64,000 nucleotides of DNA from NCBI GenBank assembly GCA_949285905.1, contig CASDZV010000041.1:1-64000 (forward strand). Reading direction: 5' to 3'. Origin of the DNA: an uncultured Spirochaetales bacterium. GTDB taxonomy: Bacteria; Spirochaetota; Spirochaetia; Sphaerochaetales; Sphaerochaetaceae. The notes under the pieces are model-generated. The model was given only the letters and a program-made list of their open reading frames with translations, did not search any database and was not told the origin of the DNA. The position numbers were made by a program, and so were the translations under genes. Shown one piece after another: positions 39,593-48,859 of the stretch (position 1 is the first letter of the stretch; the number at the start of each line of letters is the position of its first letter).

Positions 39593-41020
39593 TTATAGTT
39601 TATCGATAAGCATCGAACACTTGCCGGATGGTATCGGAAGCGTTTTCTTCTTATCATCCTCGAGAATATGAATCGTGAAGTAATAAAGCTTCTCCGACTC
39701 AAGCCTGATTTCCCAGCCTCTTGTATTCTTGTTCGAGAGAATTGTGATACTGTTCTTCTTCAGGGAAAGATCCTCTATTCCCATCTCTTCAAGCGACTGC
39801 ATTGTCCAGTTGACAGTCTTACGCGGCAGAGAAATCTCCAGACCGATGATATTCTCAACCATCAGTGCAATTACAACCAGGCCAAGAGACGGAAGATACC
39901 GTTTTCTGTTCTCCATGCCTTCAGGAACAGAAGCGGCCCCTTCCTGCCCTGGTTTATATATTTCCCAGGTATCACCCTGCTGCTCTGCATCCGGATGGAG
40001 AGTATCAAGGATGAAGTACATGTGTCTTATCGTACACTCACGGGCAAATACGAAAGCACCATAATTCATCAGTCCCTTGACGACAAAATAGATGAAGAAC
40101 GATGAGACACCACCGTTATAACCATTACCATCTGCAGAGAAATACTTTGAAGAAGCAGGGACGGACGGGAATGGATTCTCTGTTCCGAACTCATTCTCAT
40201 CTTTGAGCTTATCAATGAGGAACGATGCATATTCATCATTAGGAATCTCGGCAAGCAATGTCATATAACAGCCAATATGCTTGTTCTTGATACGCTGTTC
40301 GTCTGCATCAAGATCATAATAGAAATGATCATCCCCGTCCCACATCATGCCATTGATTCTGGTCTTTACAGAGAAATAGACTCTCTTATAGCGGAATGAA
40401 AGCTCCTTATCATTGAGGATGTCTCCGATGTAAGACATATAAAGAGCGAAGACAGCAACGGCTGCATTGTAGTCAACTGTATACACAGCTCCTTCGCGAG
40501 GAAGATTCCCCATGTGTGTCGCGCTATCGGGAACACTGTAAAGTCCATTCGGCTTCATGCAATTCGCCTGAATCCACTGGAAATATTTCTCCAGCATCGG
40601 AACGACATCCTTAAGCCTTTTCTTGTTTCCTATTTTGTGGAAGAAAACAAACTCGACATAGGAAAGCATCGGAAGAGATATTCCAAGAGGATTATCTTCC
40701 GTAAATACCGGACTTTTGGTCGTTATGTCATAATTCTCCGCAATCTGACCATCTTCTTTCTGCATTGAATAGAAGAAATCAATCATGGAGTATGGGCTAT
40801 ATCTCTGATTGCTATAAACCAGGAAAAGGGATGACAGACATGCATCGAAGAGGTTTATAACGGAGGAATCGCCATGGGTATAATACCCTTCCGGGAATGT
40901 TCCGTCCTTCTCACCCTGATGCCAGACTTCGTCCAGCCATACCCAGGTCCTGTCATACATATCAACAAAATCCTGATCGTAGAAATGAATTCGAGGGACT
41001 AAATCTTTTATCAATTCCAA
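39593..41020 (-). CDS. (alpha/alpha)6-barrel glycoside hydrolase-like protein
   Basis: A 475-residue protein resembling clan GH-G / trehalase-like (GH37/GH63) enzymes. Features are WVWLDEVWHQG near the N-terminus, MMWDGDDHFYYDLDADEQ, the GYNGGVSSFFIYFVVKGLMNYGAF segment and GDTWEIYKP before the last helices; a small beta domain ends the protein. Assignment to a family is tentative and the substrate is unknown. No signal peptide. The only in-frame starts here are TTG (41020, or 41014 with GGAG at better spacing). It precedes kduD on the same strand and has its own promoter. Confidence 0.6.
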   Translation of the reverse strand: MELIKDLVPRIHFYDQDFVDMYDRTWVWLDEVWHQGEKDGTFPEGYYTHGDSSVINLFDACLSSLFLVYSNQRYSPYSMIDFFYSMQKEDGQIAENYDITTKSPVFTEDNPLGISLPMLSYVEFVFFHKIGNKKRLKDVVPMLEKYFQWIQANCMKPNGLYSVPDSATHMGNLPREGAVYTVDYNAAVAVFALYMSYIGDILNDKELSFRYKRVYFSVKTRINGMMWDGDDHFYYDLDADEQRIKNKHIGCYMTLLAEIPNDEYASFLIDKLKDENEFGTENPFPSVPASSKYFSADGNGYNGGVSSFFIYFVVKGLMNYGAFVFARECTIRHMYFILDTLHPDAEQQGDTWEIYKPGQEGAASVPEGMENRKRYLPSLGLVVIALMVENIIGLEISLPRKTVNWTMQSLEEMGIEDLSLKKNSITILSNKNTRGWEIRLESEKLYYFTIHILEDDKKKTLPIPSGKCSMLIDKL

Positions 41021-41074
41021 AACTCCGCAAACTAAGGGAAAAACCCTGATTATTGTCCTTAATTCGCATTCTAC

Positions 41075-41103
41075 ATATTATCGCAAGGACCTTGAGAAGT
41101 CAA
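41075..41103 (-). promoter_or_regulatory. Promoter of alpha/alpha-barrel hydrolase gene
   Basis: Minus strand: -35 TTGACT (41098-41103), 17-bp spacer, -10 TAATAT (41075-41080); leader of about 48 nt. Confidence 0.6.
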
Positions 41104-41183
41104 ATTGTTTTTTTGTTATATTTTCTATTGCTATTAAAGGAATTAGCTGAGAATTATATTTCCAGGACCTCTTGACTTGCGAG

Positions 41184-42131
41184 CTATCTGACTTCCTTGC
41201 CACGCGCTTTGCCATAAACAAGAAGAAGCGAAGATGGCCTTATCTCGAGATGAAAATCCATGCCTTTGTGGGAAAAGAGCTCTCCATCACAATGTGCTTC
41301 AAGTTCCTTGTCTCTGACGTTTATATCTACGCTCTTAGCTCTTGTGTAGGAAAATGTGCTGCCATCAGAAACGTGACCGCCTCTCATAAACAGCATCACA
41401 GCACGCACGATTCCTTTTCTGTCCAGAGGAACTTTTGTGTACATCACATCAAACAGGCTATCATCGATCTCTGCTAATGGGGCTATCATGAAGGAAGAAC
41501 CCATTCTCCTGCCATTTGCAACGGAAATCTGCTGAGTCTGAATGTCCTCTGTTTCTCCATCTATAGTAAGAGAAACAGCGGAGACAACAGGTGGATGCTT
41601 GAGAATATAGAGGAACGCAACCGCATAGCTAAGCATCCCGTTGATATGCTTGTACTCCATCGCACGGAAATTAACCATAGGCTCAAAACCAAAACCGGCA
41701 CCGTTGACAAAGTACATTCCATCTGGGTGTCCTGTACCGGAGCAAAACCCGACATCTATTGCCCTGGCCTTTTCCTGGACTATCAGCTTCACGGCCTTCT
41801 TCTGATTCCTCGGGATCCCGGCCATCCAGGAAAAATCGTTACCTCTTCCTATCGGAATGATTCCCATCCTCACACCAGACGCCCCTGATTTCATAATCCC
41901 GTTGACAGTCTCATTCACTGTACCATCCCCACCAGCGGCGACTATTGTGTCATAACCATATAGAGCACCTCGTTTCGCAAGACTTTCAGCGTGTCCCGGT
42001 GCTCTGGTATAAGCCACAGTGCATTCCCTGCCATAGGAACGGAAAAGAGCCTGTATCTCTTTTGCTTTTTTCCTGCCACGGCCTTTGGATGCATTCGGAT
42101 TTATGATCAGAAGAATATCCTTTCTGAGCAT
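41184..42131 (-). CDS. Diacylglycerol kinase-family lipid kinase
   Basis: A 315-residue protein of the YegS/BmrU/DgkB family. Motifs: LLIINPNASKGRGRK, IVAAGGDGTVNETVNG (nucleotide site), GIIPIGRGNDFSW, and the C-terminal beta-sandwich ending with a FHLEIRPSSLLLVYG strand. It phosphorylates diacylglycerol or a related lipid at the membrane, recycling lipids into phosphatidic acid. It is divergent from nagA. Confidence 0.88.
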   Translation of the reverse strand: MLRKDILLIINPNASKGRGRKKAKEIQALFRSYGRECTVAYTRAPGHAESLAKRGALYGYDTIVAAGGDGTVNETVNGIMKSGASGVRMGIIPIGRGNDFSWMAGIPRNQKKAVKLIVQEKARAIDVGFCSGTGHPDGMYFVNGAGFGFEPMVNFRAMEYKHINGMLSYAVAFLYILKHPPVVSAVSLTIDGETEDIQTQQISVANGRRMGSSFMIAPLAEIDDSLFDVMYTKVPLDRKGIVRAVMLFMRGGHVSDGSTFSYTRAKSVDINVRDKELEAHCDGELFSHKGMDFHLEIRPSSLLLVYGKARGKEVR

Positions 42132-42243
42132 GATAAACCAATTTTAGTGAATGTACGGGAAACCGACAACAGAAAAAACATACTCACTTCCCTGATAGCT
42201 CAGAAATCTGTGCGGTTTTCCATCGTGATGCTATAATTGAGCC

Positions 42244-43383
42244 ATGAAAACGATGATAAGGAATGTCAGAGCTGTCATCTCTGGCAGATTGATAAGAACA
42301 GATATTTCCATCGCAGACGGCTTATTCGGCCCATTCGAGGGAAAGGCAGAAAGGGAAATCGACGGAACCGGGCTTCTGGCTGTCCCCGGATTTATCGATA
42401 CACATATCCATGGTATTGGCGGTTGCGGCACAGAAGATGGCTGCCAAGAGGCAATTCTCAAGATGTCAGAGACACTTGCAGAAGCTGGCGTCACATCCTT
42501 CTTCCCGACTATCTACACAGATACAATGGAGCGTATAACCAGCGATGAAGCAGCGATAGTCTCTGCCTGCGGAAAAGAGAAAGGTGCATCAATAGCAGGT
42601 ATTCATATTGAAGGACCCTTCATCTCCCCTAATAAAATAGGAGCACAGAACCCTGCTGGCCGTCTCGATCCGGACGAAAAGGCATTCATGACAATGCTCA
42701 ATGCAGGATCTGGAAAGATAAAAGCAATGACAATGGCTCCAGAGCGTACCGGAATTGAGAAGATTGTGAGCCTATGCCAGGAAAACGGTATCGTGCCTCT
42801 GATGGGACACACAGACGCAAACTATGAGGAAGCTGTTCATGGAATGAATATAGGTATCCGCCATGTCACACACCTTTTCAATGCCATGACTGGACTGCAG
42901 CACAGAAATCCAGGTGTCGTAGGCTGTGCTCTTCTCAACGACGCGATGAGTGTGGAAATCATTGCGGACGGGAAGCATGTGAATCCGGAAATCATTCCTT
43001 TCATCATCAAGACGAAAGGAGCGGAGAACGTAGTCGTCATCACTGATTCACTCAGACCTACGATGCAGAAAGATGGTATAAAGACCGCTAATGGCGTTGA
43101 AGTAGAGATGGGAGATGGCCTCTGGGTCACAAAAGGCAAACCTGAGCTTATCCAGGGATCCTCGCTCACAATGCATAAAGCTTTTGTAAACCTTGTCACC
43201 TGGGGTCTGCCTGTGACGACAGCTTCTGCTGTCACATCAACAACACCTGCCTCTATCTATTCTCTTTCAGACCGTGGAGAGATTATGGATGGAAAACGTG
43301 CCGATCTCGTTGTTATGGACAAGGACCTGAATATAAAATTCACGATGATCAAAGGAGAAATCATATGTGGTACAGCAAACTGA
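42244..43383 (+). CDS. nagA: N-acetylglucosamine-6-phosphate deacetylase
   Basis: A 379-residue amidohydrolase of normal length. The metal site is GFIDTHIHGIGGCGTEDG; the other motifs are GIHIEGPFISPNKIGAQNP, PLMGHTDANYEEAV, RHVTHLFNAMTG and VVVITDSLRP (catalytic Asp). It converts GlcNAc-6-phosphate to glucosamine-6-phosphate for amino-sugar use or wall recycling. No nagB is near. It has no ribosome binding site; an extended -10 (TGCTATAAT) ends six bases before the ATG, a leaderless candidate. It overlaps pepD by 19 bp. Confidence 0.93.
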   Translation: MKTMIRNVRAVISGRLIRTDISIADGLFGPFEGKAEREIDGTGLLAVPGFIDTHIHGIGGCGTEDGCQEAILKMSETLAEAGVTSFFPTIYTDTMERITSDEAAIVSACGKEKGASIAGIHIEGPFISPNKIGAQNPAGRLDPDEKAFMTMLNAGSGKIKAMTMAPERTGIEKIVSLCQENGIVPLMGHTDANYEEAVHGMNIGIRHVTHLFNAMTGLQHRNPGVVGCALLNDAMSVEIIADGKHVNPEIIPFIIKTKGAENVVVITDSLRPTMQKDGIKTANGVEVEMGDGLWVTKGKPELIQGSSLTMHKAFVNLVTWGLPVTTASAVTSTTPASIYSLSDRGEIMDGKRADLVVMDKDLNIKFTMIKGEIICGTAN

Positions 43384-44792
43384 ACAATACAAGACTCTGG
43401 AAGATCTTTTCAGATATATCCTCAATACCTCGCGAAAGCGGAAATGAAGAAGGAATCCGCGAGTATCTGCTTTCATGGGCGGAGAAAAATGGCATAGAGG
43501 CATCTTCTGATGAAAAAGGCAATGTCTATATGCACAAGGAAGGAACGAAAGGCCTGGAGAAACTGCCTCCGATTGCCCTTCAGGCACATGTGGACATGGT
43601 CTGCGTGAAAAAGGAAGGCTCTTCTCATGACTTCAGAAATGATCCGATAAAAATAAAGACTGATGGCGAGTATATCCATGCAAGCGATACTTCACTGGGG
43701 GCAGATGATGGTATTGGTGTTGCCATTATCCTCGACATCCTCTCAGATCCGGAAGCAAAGCATGGTCCTATAGAAGGAATCTTCACAGTAGAAGAGGAAA
43801 CAGGACTTGGCGGTGCATATGCCATCAAAGAAGAGAAAGTCAAAGCAAGAAGACTTATCAATATAGACAGTGAGGAAGAAGGCATTCTGTATATTGGCTG
43901 CGCAGGCGGTATCGATATCGATGCCACGATGAAGCTAAAATATGAGAAGGCAGCAGGGACTGCACTTTCTGTAAAAGTCTCCGGGCTGCTTGGTGGTCAC
44001 AGCGGTGGAGAGATTCACAAAGGCAGAGCAAATGCTATCAAAGTCCTTGCACGCTACCTCGACCGTCTTCCATCATTCCAGATTGCCTCAATCTCCGGCG
44101 GAACAAGGAGAAATGTCATACCATTCAGCGCTGAAGCCGTCATAACAGTACCGGACAAAGATACGGCACTGTCACAGGCCAGAACTCTGCAGAAAGAGCT
44201 TGAGGAAGAATACAAGACAACGGATCCGGATATTAAGCTCACTGTCAAGGAAACTGAAATGCCGGAAACTGCCATCAAGGCAAAAAGGAGCCAGAAGATT
44301 GCTAATCTTCTCTTCTGCTCTCCGCATGGCGTGAGAAACATGAGCGCCGAAATCGAAGGAATTGTGGAGACTTCCGATAATCTTGCCATCGTCTCAATGG
44401 AGAATGACAAGCTTCTTGTCGTATATACAGTCAGAAGCAATATCGACTCAAAGAAGATGGAACTGATGTCAGAACTTCTTTCTCTTACGGCAGCGTTCGG
44501 TTTCAAGGCAAAAGCCTCAGGTGGCTATCCATCCTGGGCTCCAGATACAAACTCCAAGCTCGCCAGAGAAGTTGCCGCAGCGTATAAGAAGATAACGGGC
44601 AAGAAGATTCAGGTCACAGCAATTCATGCAGGTCTTGAATGTGGCATCATCAATTCGATAATCCCCGGCATGGAATCTGTATCTCTCGGACCGAATCTGT
44701 GGAACGTTCACTCAGTAAATGAAAAAGCTGATGTAGCGTCCTGTGAGCGTACAGCCGCATTTGTAAAAGAAATGCTTCCGATGCTGAAATAG
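43365..44792 (+). CDS. pepD: Aminoacyl-histidine dipeptidase
   Basis: A 475-residue M20C zinc dipeptidase. Motifs: LQAHVDMVCVKKEG (metal His and Asp), SLGADDGIGVAIIL, TVEEETGLGGA (catalytic Glu and metal), NIDSEEEGILYIGCAGG, and the C-terminal HAGLECG and GPNLWNVHSVNE. It hydrolyses Xaa-His and other dipeptides in the cytoplasm. AAAGGAG precedes the ATG, which lies inside the end of nagA, so the two form an operon. Confidence 0.93.
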   Translation: MWYSKLNNTRLWKIFSDISSIPRESGNEEGIREYLLSWAEKNGIEASSDEKGNVYMHKEGTKGLEKLPPIALQAHVDMVCVKKEGSSHDFRNDPIKIKTDGEYIHASDTSLGADDGIGVAIILDILSDPEAKHGPIEGIFTVEEETGLGGAYAIKEEKVKARRLINIDSEEEGILYIGCAGGIDIDATMKLKYEKAAGTALSVKVSGLLGGHSGGEIHKGRANAIKVLARYLDRLPSFQIASISGGTRRNVIPFSAEAVITVPDKDTALSQARTLQKELEEEYKTTDPDIKLTVKETEMPETAIKAKRSQKIANLLFCSPHGVRNMSAEIEGIVETSDNLAIVSMENDKLLVVYTVRSNIDSKKMELMSELLSLTAAFGFKAKASGGYPSWAPDTNSKLAREVAAAYKKITGKKIQVTAIHAGLECGIINSIIPGMESVSLGPNLWNVHSVNEKADVASCERTAAFVKEMLPMLK

Positions 44793-44797
44793 GACCT

Positions 44798-45229
44798 ATG
44801 CAAAGAGCAATACGTCTTCATCTGATTGATCCGCTTTACTATCAATCATCACTATTCACGCTTTCTTCGCTTGTCAGAAAAGCGGAGAAAGCTGTCATAG
44901 GCTACGATGCAGCAATCAGGTACAGCTATTCCTTCCAAGATGAAAAACTGGAGCTGAAGCAACAGGAATCAGGGGAGCGGAAAGGATATACAGAAGCGGA
45001 GAAGGCTGTCATAGAGAGTGGCGGAAAACTTGATAGAAAAGAGAATGAGGATATGGAGATTCCTGCATCTTCTTATCTTTTCGAGCAACTTCCATTCATT
45101 CCAGAGGAAGCTGACCTGCCACGAATCATTTTGCCGTATCTTGAAAAAAGGAGTGGCACATTCTTCCTGCGCCTTTACAAGGAAAACATACTGGAATGTG
45201 TTGTGCAGCTTCTCTTCCCCTCTCCCTGA
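44798..45229 (+). CDS. Hypothetical protein
   Basis: 143 residues, no family recognised. It begins MQRAIRLHLIDPLYYQSSLF, has a charged middle (about residues 48-85) and a C-terminal part with alternating hydrophobic residues (SGTFFLRLYKENILECVVQLLFP). No signal peptide or membrane helix. It starts five bases after the pepD stop with AGG nearby, so it is probably the third gene of the nagA-pepD operon. Confidence 0.6.
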   Translation: MQRAIRLHLIDPLYYQSSLFTLSSLVRKAEKAVIGYDAAIRYSYSFQDEKLELKQQESGERKGYTEAEKAVIESGGKLDRKENEDMEIPASSYLFEQLPFIPEEADLPRIILPYLEKRSGTFFLRLYKENILECVVQLLFPSP

Positions 45230-45252
45230 AGCTTCATTATACTCTAGATAAT

Positions 45253-46443
45253 ATGCAAGTTGAGAAAATTAGCGACACATACCACCACATAACCTTTGCT
45301 GATGGATCAGAAGTTTTCCTCATCGGAACTGCTCACGTCTCTCAGCACAGCGTCGAGGAAGTCGCAGAGACAATAGACAGAGAACATCCAGACAGAATCT
45401 GTGTGGAGCTTGATGCTTCAAGACTCTCCAGCAAGACAAAAAAGCAGAGCTGGGAAAACACAGATATAAGAAAAGTATTCAAGGAAGGGAAAGGTTTCCT
45501 CCTTCTTGCCAACACAGCGTTAGCTTCATTCCAGAAGAAACTCGGAGCACAGACTGGAACAGCGCCTGGTGAAGAGCTGCTCGGTGCTGTCAAGCTGGCA
45601 GAGGAGAGAAGTATACCTCTGTCTCTCTGTGATCGCGATATCCAGGTAACATTCAAACGTGCATGGGCAAAATCCACACTGTGGAACAAATGCAAACTGC
45701 TTGCAACACTTATCTCAGCAGCATTCTCCAATGAGGAAATCTCAAAAGAAGAACTGGAAGAACTGAAGAACCAGGAAACCCTTGAAGGAATGCTTAATGA
45801 AGTTGCAAAGGAACTGCCATCAATCAAAGAAGTACTCATTGATGAACGTGATATTTTCCTCGCGACAAAAATATATAATTCTCCCGGAACAAAAAAAGTT
45901 GCTGTCATAGGTGCCGGACACACAAAAGGTGTTCTCTCCGCATTCAGCAAACTTGAAAGCAATGGGGATATCAAATCACCAGAGGAACTGGAATCCATCC
46001 CGAAAAGCAAAGGATTCGGCAAAGCTGCCGGATATATCATCCCCCTTCTTATCGTTCTCCTTCTTGTAATCGGCATCGTGATGAATGGATGGGATCAGGG
46101 ACTGAGAACATTCCTTTACTGGATTCTTGTCAATGCAGGCGGGACATTGATCGCAACAGCGATAGCAGCGGCACATCCGTTGAACATACTCTGCTGTGCA
46201 ATAACATCTCCATTCTTTGCACTTAATCCTGTTCTCGGCGTGGGAATGCTTGGAGGCATACTGGAAGCCACTTTCCGCAAGCCAAAAGTGAAAGATTTCG
46301 AGTCACTGAATGACGATTCAATGAAATTATCAGGATGGTATAAAAATCGTATCCTGCATTGTCTGCTTGTATTCTTCCTGAGTTCAGTCGGAAGCATGCT
46401 CGGAACATTCATTGCATTCCCGATACTTATCTCAAGAATATAA
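45253..46443 (+). CDS. TraB family protein
   Basis: A 396-residue TraB/PrgY-family protein. The conserved N-terminal GTAHVS motif (FLIGTAHVSQHSVEEV) comes first, then PDRICVELDASRL, and the second histidine motif AVIGAGHTKGV about 200 residues later. Four hydrophobic helices form the C-terminal membrane domain (about residues 270-396). These proteins are proposed metal-dependent proteases; PrgY lowers pheromone levels in Enterococcus. The ATG at 45253 starts the conserved part; TATACT ends nine bases before it and there is no ribosome site. Confidence 0.87.
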   Translation: MQVEKISDTYHHITFADGSEVFLIGTAHVSQHSVEEVAETIDREHPDRICVELDASRLSSKTKKQSWENTDIRKVFKEGKGFLLLANTALASFQKKLGAQTGTAPGEELLGAVKLAEERSIPLSLCDRDIQVTFKRAWAKSTLWNKCKLLATLISAAFSNEEISKEELEELKNQETLEGMLNEVAKELPSIKEVLIDERDIFLATKIYNSPGTKKVAVIGAGHTKGVLSAFSKLESNGDIKSPEELESIPKSKGFGKAAGYIIPLLIVLLLVIGIVMNGWDQGLRTFLYWILVNAGGTLIATAIAAAHPLNILCCAITSPFFALNPVLGVGMLGGILEATFRKPKVKDFESLNDDSMKLSGWYKNRILHCLLVFFLSSVGSMLGTFIAFPILISRI

Positions 46444-46463
46444 TAAGCAATACTTACTAAAAA

Positions 46464-47822
46464 CTATTTCCTTGCACTGAAAGCTGCTATCAAAGCAGCT
46501 TTTATATTGTCCACTCTTTTTATATTCATTGATAAGCCGTACTTATTTTCGGCAGTCAGGACTTCGGAGAATCCCATATCTGCCAGATTCTTAAGTCTTC
46601 GCTCAGCAAAAGAGACAGGCCTGACTTCTCCAGCAAGTGATAATTCCCCGAATGCAGCAACAGATGAACGGAGAGGGATATCTTCCTTAGAGCTATACAA
46701 GGCAAGAGCAAGAGCGAGCTCTATAGATACTTCAGAAAGCTTCATTCCTCCTGCAACATTGACATAAATATCCTGATCGGAAAGATTCAGACCCGCATGC
46801 TTCTGGAGAATCGCAGCAACGCGGCTGACTCTTGCGTTATCAATACGGTCAGAATAAATCCTCTGATAACCAGAACGTGCAGGCACGACAAGAGCCTGAA
46901 TCTCGACAGAGAATGTCCTGCTTCCCTCCACTACAGAAGTGAATGCTATTCCCGAAGGCAATGCATTTCCACCTCTGGAGGAAAGAAACAATGAGGAAGG
47001 ATCCTTAACACCATGAAGCCCTTTCGCATCCATAGTGAACAGACCAATTTCATCAACAGATCCGAATCTGTTCTTACTTGCTCTGAGAAGCCGCATACCA
47101 GTCTCTGCGCTTTCAAAATAGAGAACAGTATCTACGATATGCTCAACAATCTTCGGACCTGCTATAAGTCCGTCTTTTGTGACATGCGCGATAAAGAAGA
47201 CAGAAGCTCCAAATTTCTTGGCAAGCAATGAAAGTTCCATGCAGCACACTTTAATCTGATTCGGAGATCCTGCTGAGGACGCAACAGAAGCGCTGTAAAG
47301 CGTTTGCAGTGAATCGATGACAATATACCCAGGAGAATGTTTTTCGATCGTTTCTGACAACGTCTCGAGCCTCGTATCACAGAATATCGAGAGGTTTTTG
47401 GTATCCAGGCCAAGCCGTTCTGCTCTAAGTCTTACCTGTGATGGCGATTCCTCTCCTGAGACATATAGAACAGGTGCTGATGAAGAAAGAAAACTGAGCA
47501 TCTGCATCATGATTGTGCTTTTACCGATACCAGGCTCACCTCCGACAAGGACAGACGAAGGGCGCATGACACCGCCACCTAGTACCCTGTCCAGTTCTTC
47601 GATACCTGATGAAACACGCATTGTAGATTCATAAGGGATATCAGAAAGACGCTGCACTGTGTCAGCTATAACAGTCTGAGGCTCTGTCCTCCCCTTCTGA
47701 ACAGGAACTGTTTTCTCTTCATCAAAGCTGTTCCAGCTACCACAAACAGGACATCGTCCGTTCCATTTATTTTCTATGTGCCCGCATTCCCTGCAGACGT
47801 AATGAACACTGTTATCTTTCAT
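46464..47822 (-). CDS. radA: DNA repair protein RadA
   Basis: A 452-residue RadA/Sms. The N-terminal zinc finger is CRECGHIENKWNGRCPVCGSW, Walker A is GGEPGIGKST, the KNRFGS motif is present, and a Lon-like C-terminal domain follows (VNVAGGMKLSEVSIELALALALYSS). It promotes branch migration in recombination. TGAGG lies before the ATG. Its last codons contain a hairpin that can end the convergent traB transcript. Confidence 0.95.
   Translation of the reverse strand: MKDNSVHYVCRECGHIENKWNGRCPVCGSWNSFDEEKTVPVQKGRTEPQTVIADTVQRLSDIPYESTMRVSSGIEELDRVLGGGVMRPSSVLVGGEPGIGKSTIMMQMLSFLSSSAPVLYVSGEESPSQVRLRAERLGLDTKNLSIFCDTRLETLSETIEKHSPGYIVIDSLQTLYSASVASSAGSPNQIKVCCMELSLLAKKFGASVFFIAHVTKDGLIAGPKIVEHIVDTVLYFESAETGMRLLRASKNRFGSVDEIGLFTMDAKGLHGVKDPSSLFLSSRGGNALPSGIAFTSVVEGSRTFSVEIQALVVPARSGYQRIYSDRIDNARVSRVAAILQKHAGLNLSDQDIYVNVAGGMKLSEVSIELALALALYSSKEDIPLRSSVAAFGELSLAGEVRPVSFAERRLKNLADMGFSEVLTAENKYGLSMNIKRVDNIKAALIAAFSARK
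46480..46503 (+). terminator. Terminator of traB inside radA 3' end
   Basis: AAAGCTGC (46480-46487), a 7-nt loop, then GCAGCTTT (46495-46502) and a short T run on the plus strand. It lies within the last codons of the opposite-strand radA gene. Confidence 0.5.
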
Positions 47823-47864
47823 ATCTGCCTCAGAATACTATACACAACAGCCTGTGTTTTTGGC

Positions 47865-47892
47865 AAAAAAAGATGCATGTTTCCATGCATCC
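47865..47892 (-). terminator. Terminator after immunophilin gene
   Basis: Minus strand stem GATGCATG/CATGCATC with loop GAAA and seven T. It ends the parA-parB-immunophilin operon. Confidence 0.88.
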
Positions 47893-47897
47893 TCAGA

Positions 47898-48848
47898 TTA
47901 GAAATCAAGAAGTTCGACATCAAATATCAGGTATGAATCAGGAGGAATCACACCAGGATACCCATACTCGCCATACCCAAGCTCCGGTGGAATAATAAGG
48001 GTACGTTTTTCCCCTTTCTTCATTGTCTGCAATGCCTCGTTCCACCCCTCAATAACCTGTCCGATGCGGAAGGTTGCTGGCTGATTACGTATCAGAGAGG
48101 AGTCGAAAATCTTACCATTAAGAAGAGAGCCCTGATAATGAACAGTAACAGCCTGACCATATTTTGGAGATGCGACACCAGAACCCTGTTTTGTAACAAT
48201 ATACCTAAGCCCGGTATGGGTTTTAATTGTGTTTGGATATCTGTTGTCAATCTCTGCTTCAATCTTTTTGCGGACCTCAGCAAGCTCAGCATCATGCTTT
48301 GCTGTTGCCTCATCACACAATTCTGCAAATTTCGAACCAGAAACCTCAAAATTCTCAGCATCCGATCCCTTTCGAATAATCTTTACAGACTTAATAGAGT
48401 CATTCTGTTCAATCTTATTGACAACATCCTGTCCCTCAATGACATGTCCGAATACAGTGTGTTTACCATCAAGCCAAGGAGTTGCAACATGTGTGATAAA
48501 GAATTGGCTTCCATTTGTTCCTGGACCAGCATTTGCCATAGAAAGAATTCCAGGACCAGTATGCTTGAGATCTGGATGGAACTCATCAGGAAATCTGTAA
48601 CCAGGACCGCCTGTTCCATCGCCTTTTGGGCACCCACCTTGAATCATAAAATCCTTAATTACTCTATGAAATTTCAGTCCATCGTAAAATGGAACACCAG
48701 GATTATTCACATTCAGCGACCCATCAGCAAGTCCGACGAAGTTACAAACCGTCATAGGACACTTTTTATATTCAAGCTCAAGAAGGATATCTCCTTTTTC
48801 AGTTGAAATCAAAGCATAAATACCATCTTTAAGATTATCTAAATCCAT
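47898..48848 (-). CDS. Cyclophilin-FKBP fusion peptidyl-prolyl isomerase
   Basis: A 316-residue dual immunophilin. Residues 1 to about 155 are a cyclophilin ([26 protein letters not shown], then [24 protein letters not shown]). A charged linker helix (about 165-205) follows. The C-terminal 100 residues are an FKBP domain ([58 protein letters not shown]). Both catalyse proline isomerisation. Cyclophilin-then-FKBP order is the form reported from Treponema. It starts 12 bp after parB with a GAGGTGA site. No signal peptide: cytoplasmic. Confidence 0.92.
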   Translation of the reverse strand: MDLDNLKDGIYALISTEKGDILLELEYKKCPMTVCNFVGLADGSLNVNNPGVPFYDGLKFHRVIKDFMIQGGCPKGDGTGGPGYRFPDEFHPDLKHTGPGILSMANAGPGTNGSQFFITHVATPWLDGKHTVFGHVIEGQDVVNKIEQNDSIKSVKIIRKGSDAENFEVSGSKFAELCDEATAKHDAELAEVRKKIEAEIDNRYPNTIKTHTGLRYIVTKQGSGVASPKYGQAVTVHYQGSLLNGKIFDSSLIRNQPATFRIGQVIEGWNEALQTMKKGEKRTLIIPPELGYGEYGYPGVIPPDSYLIFDVELLDF

Positions 48849-48859
48849 AATTCACCTCT

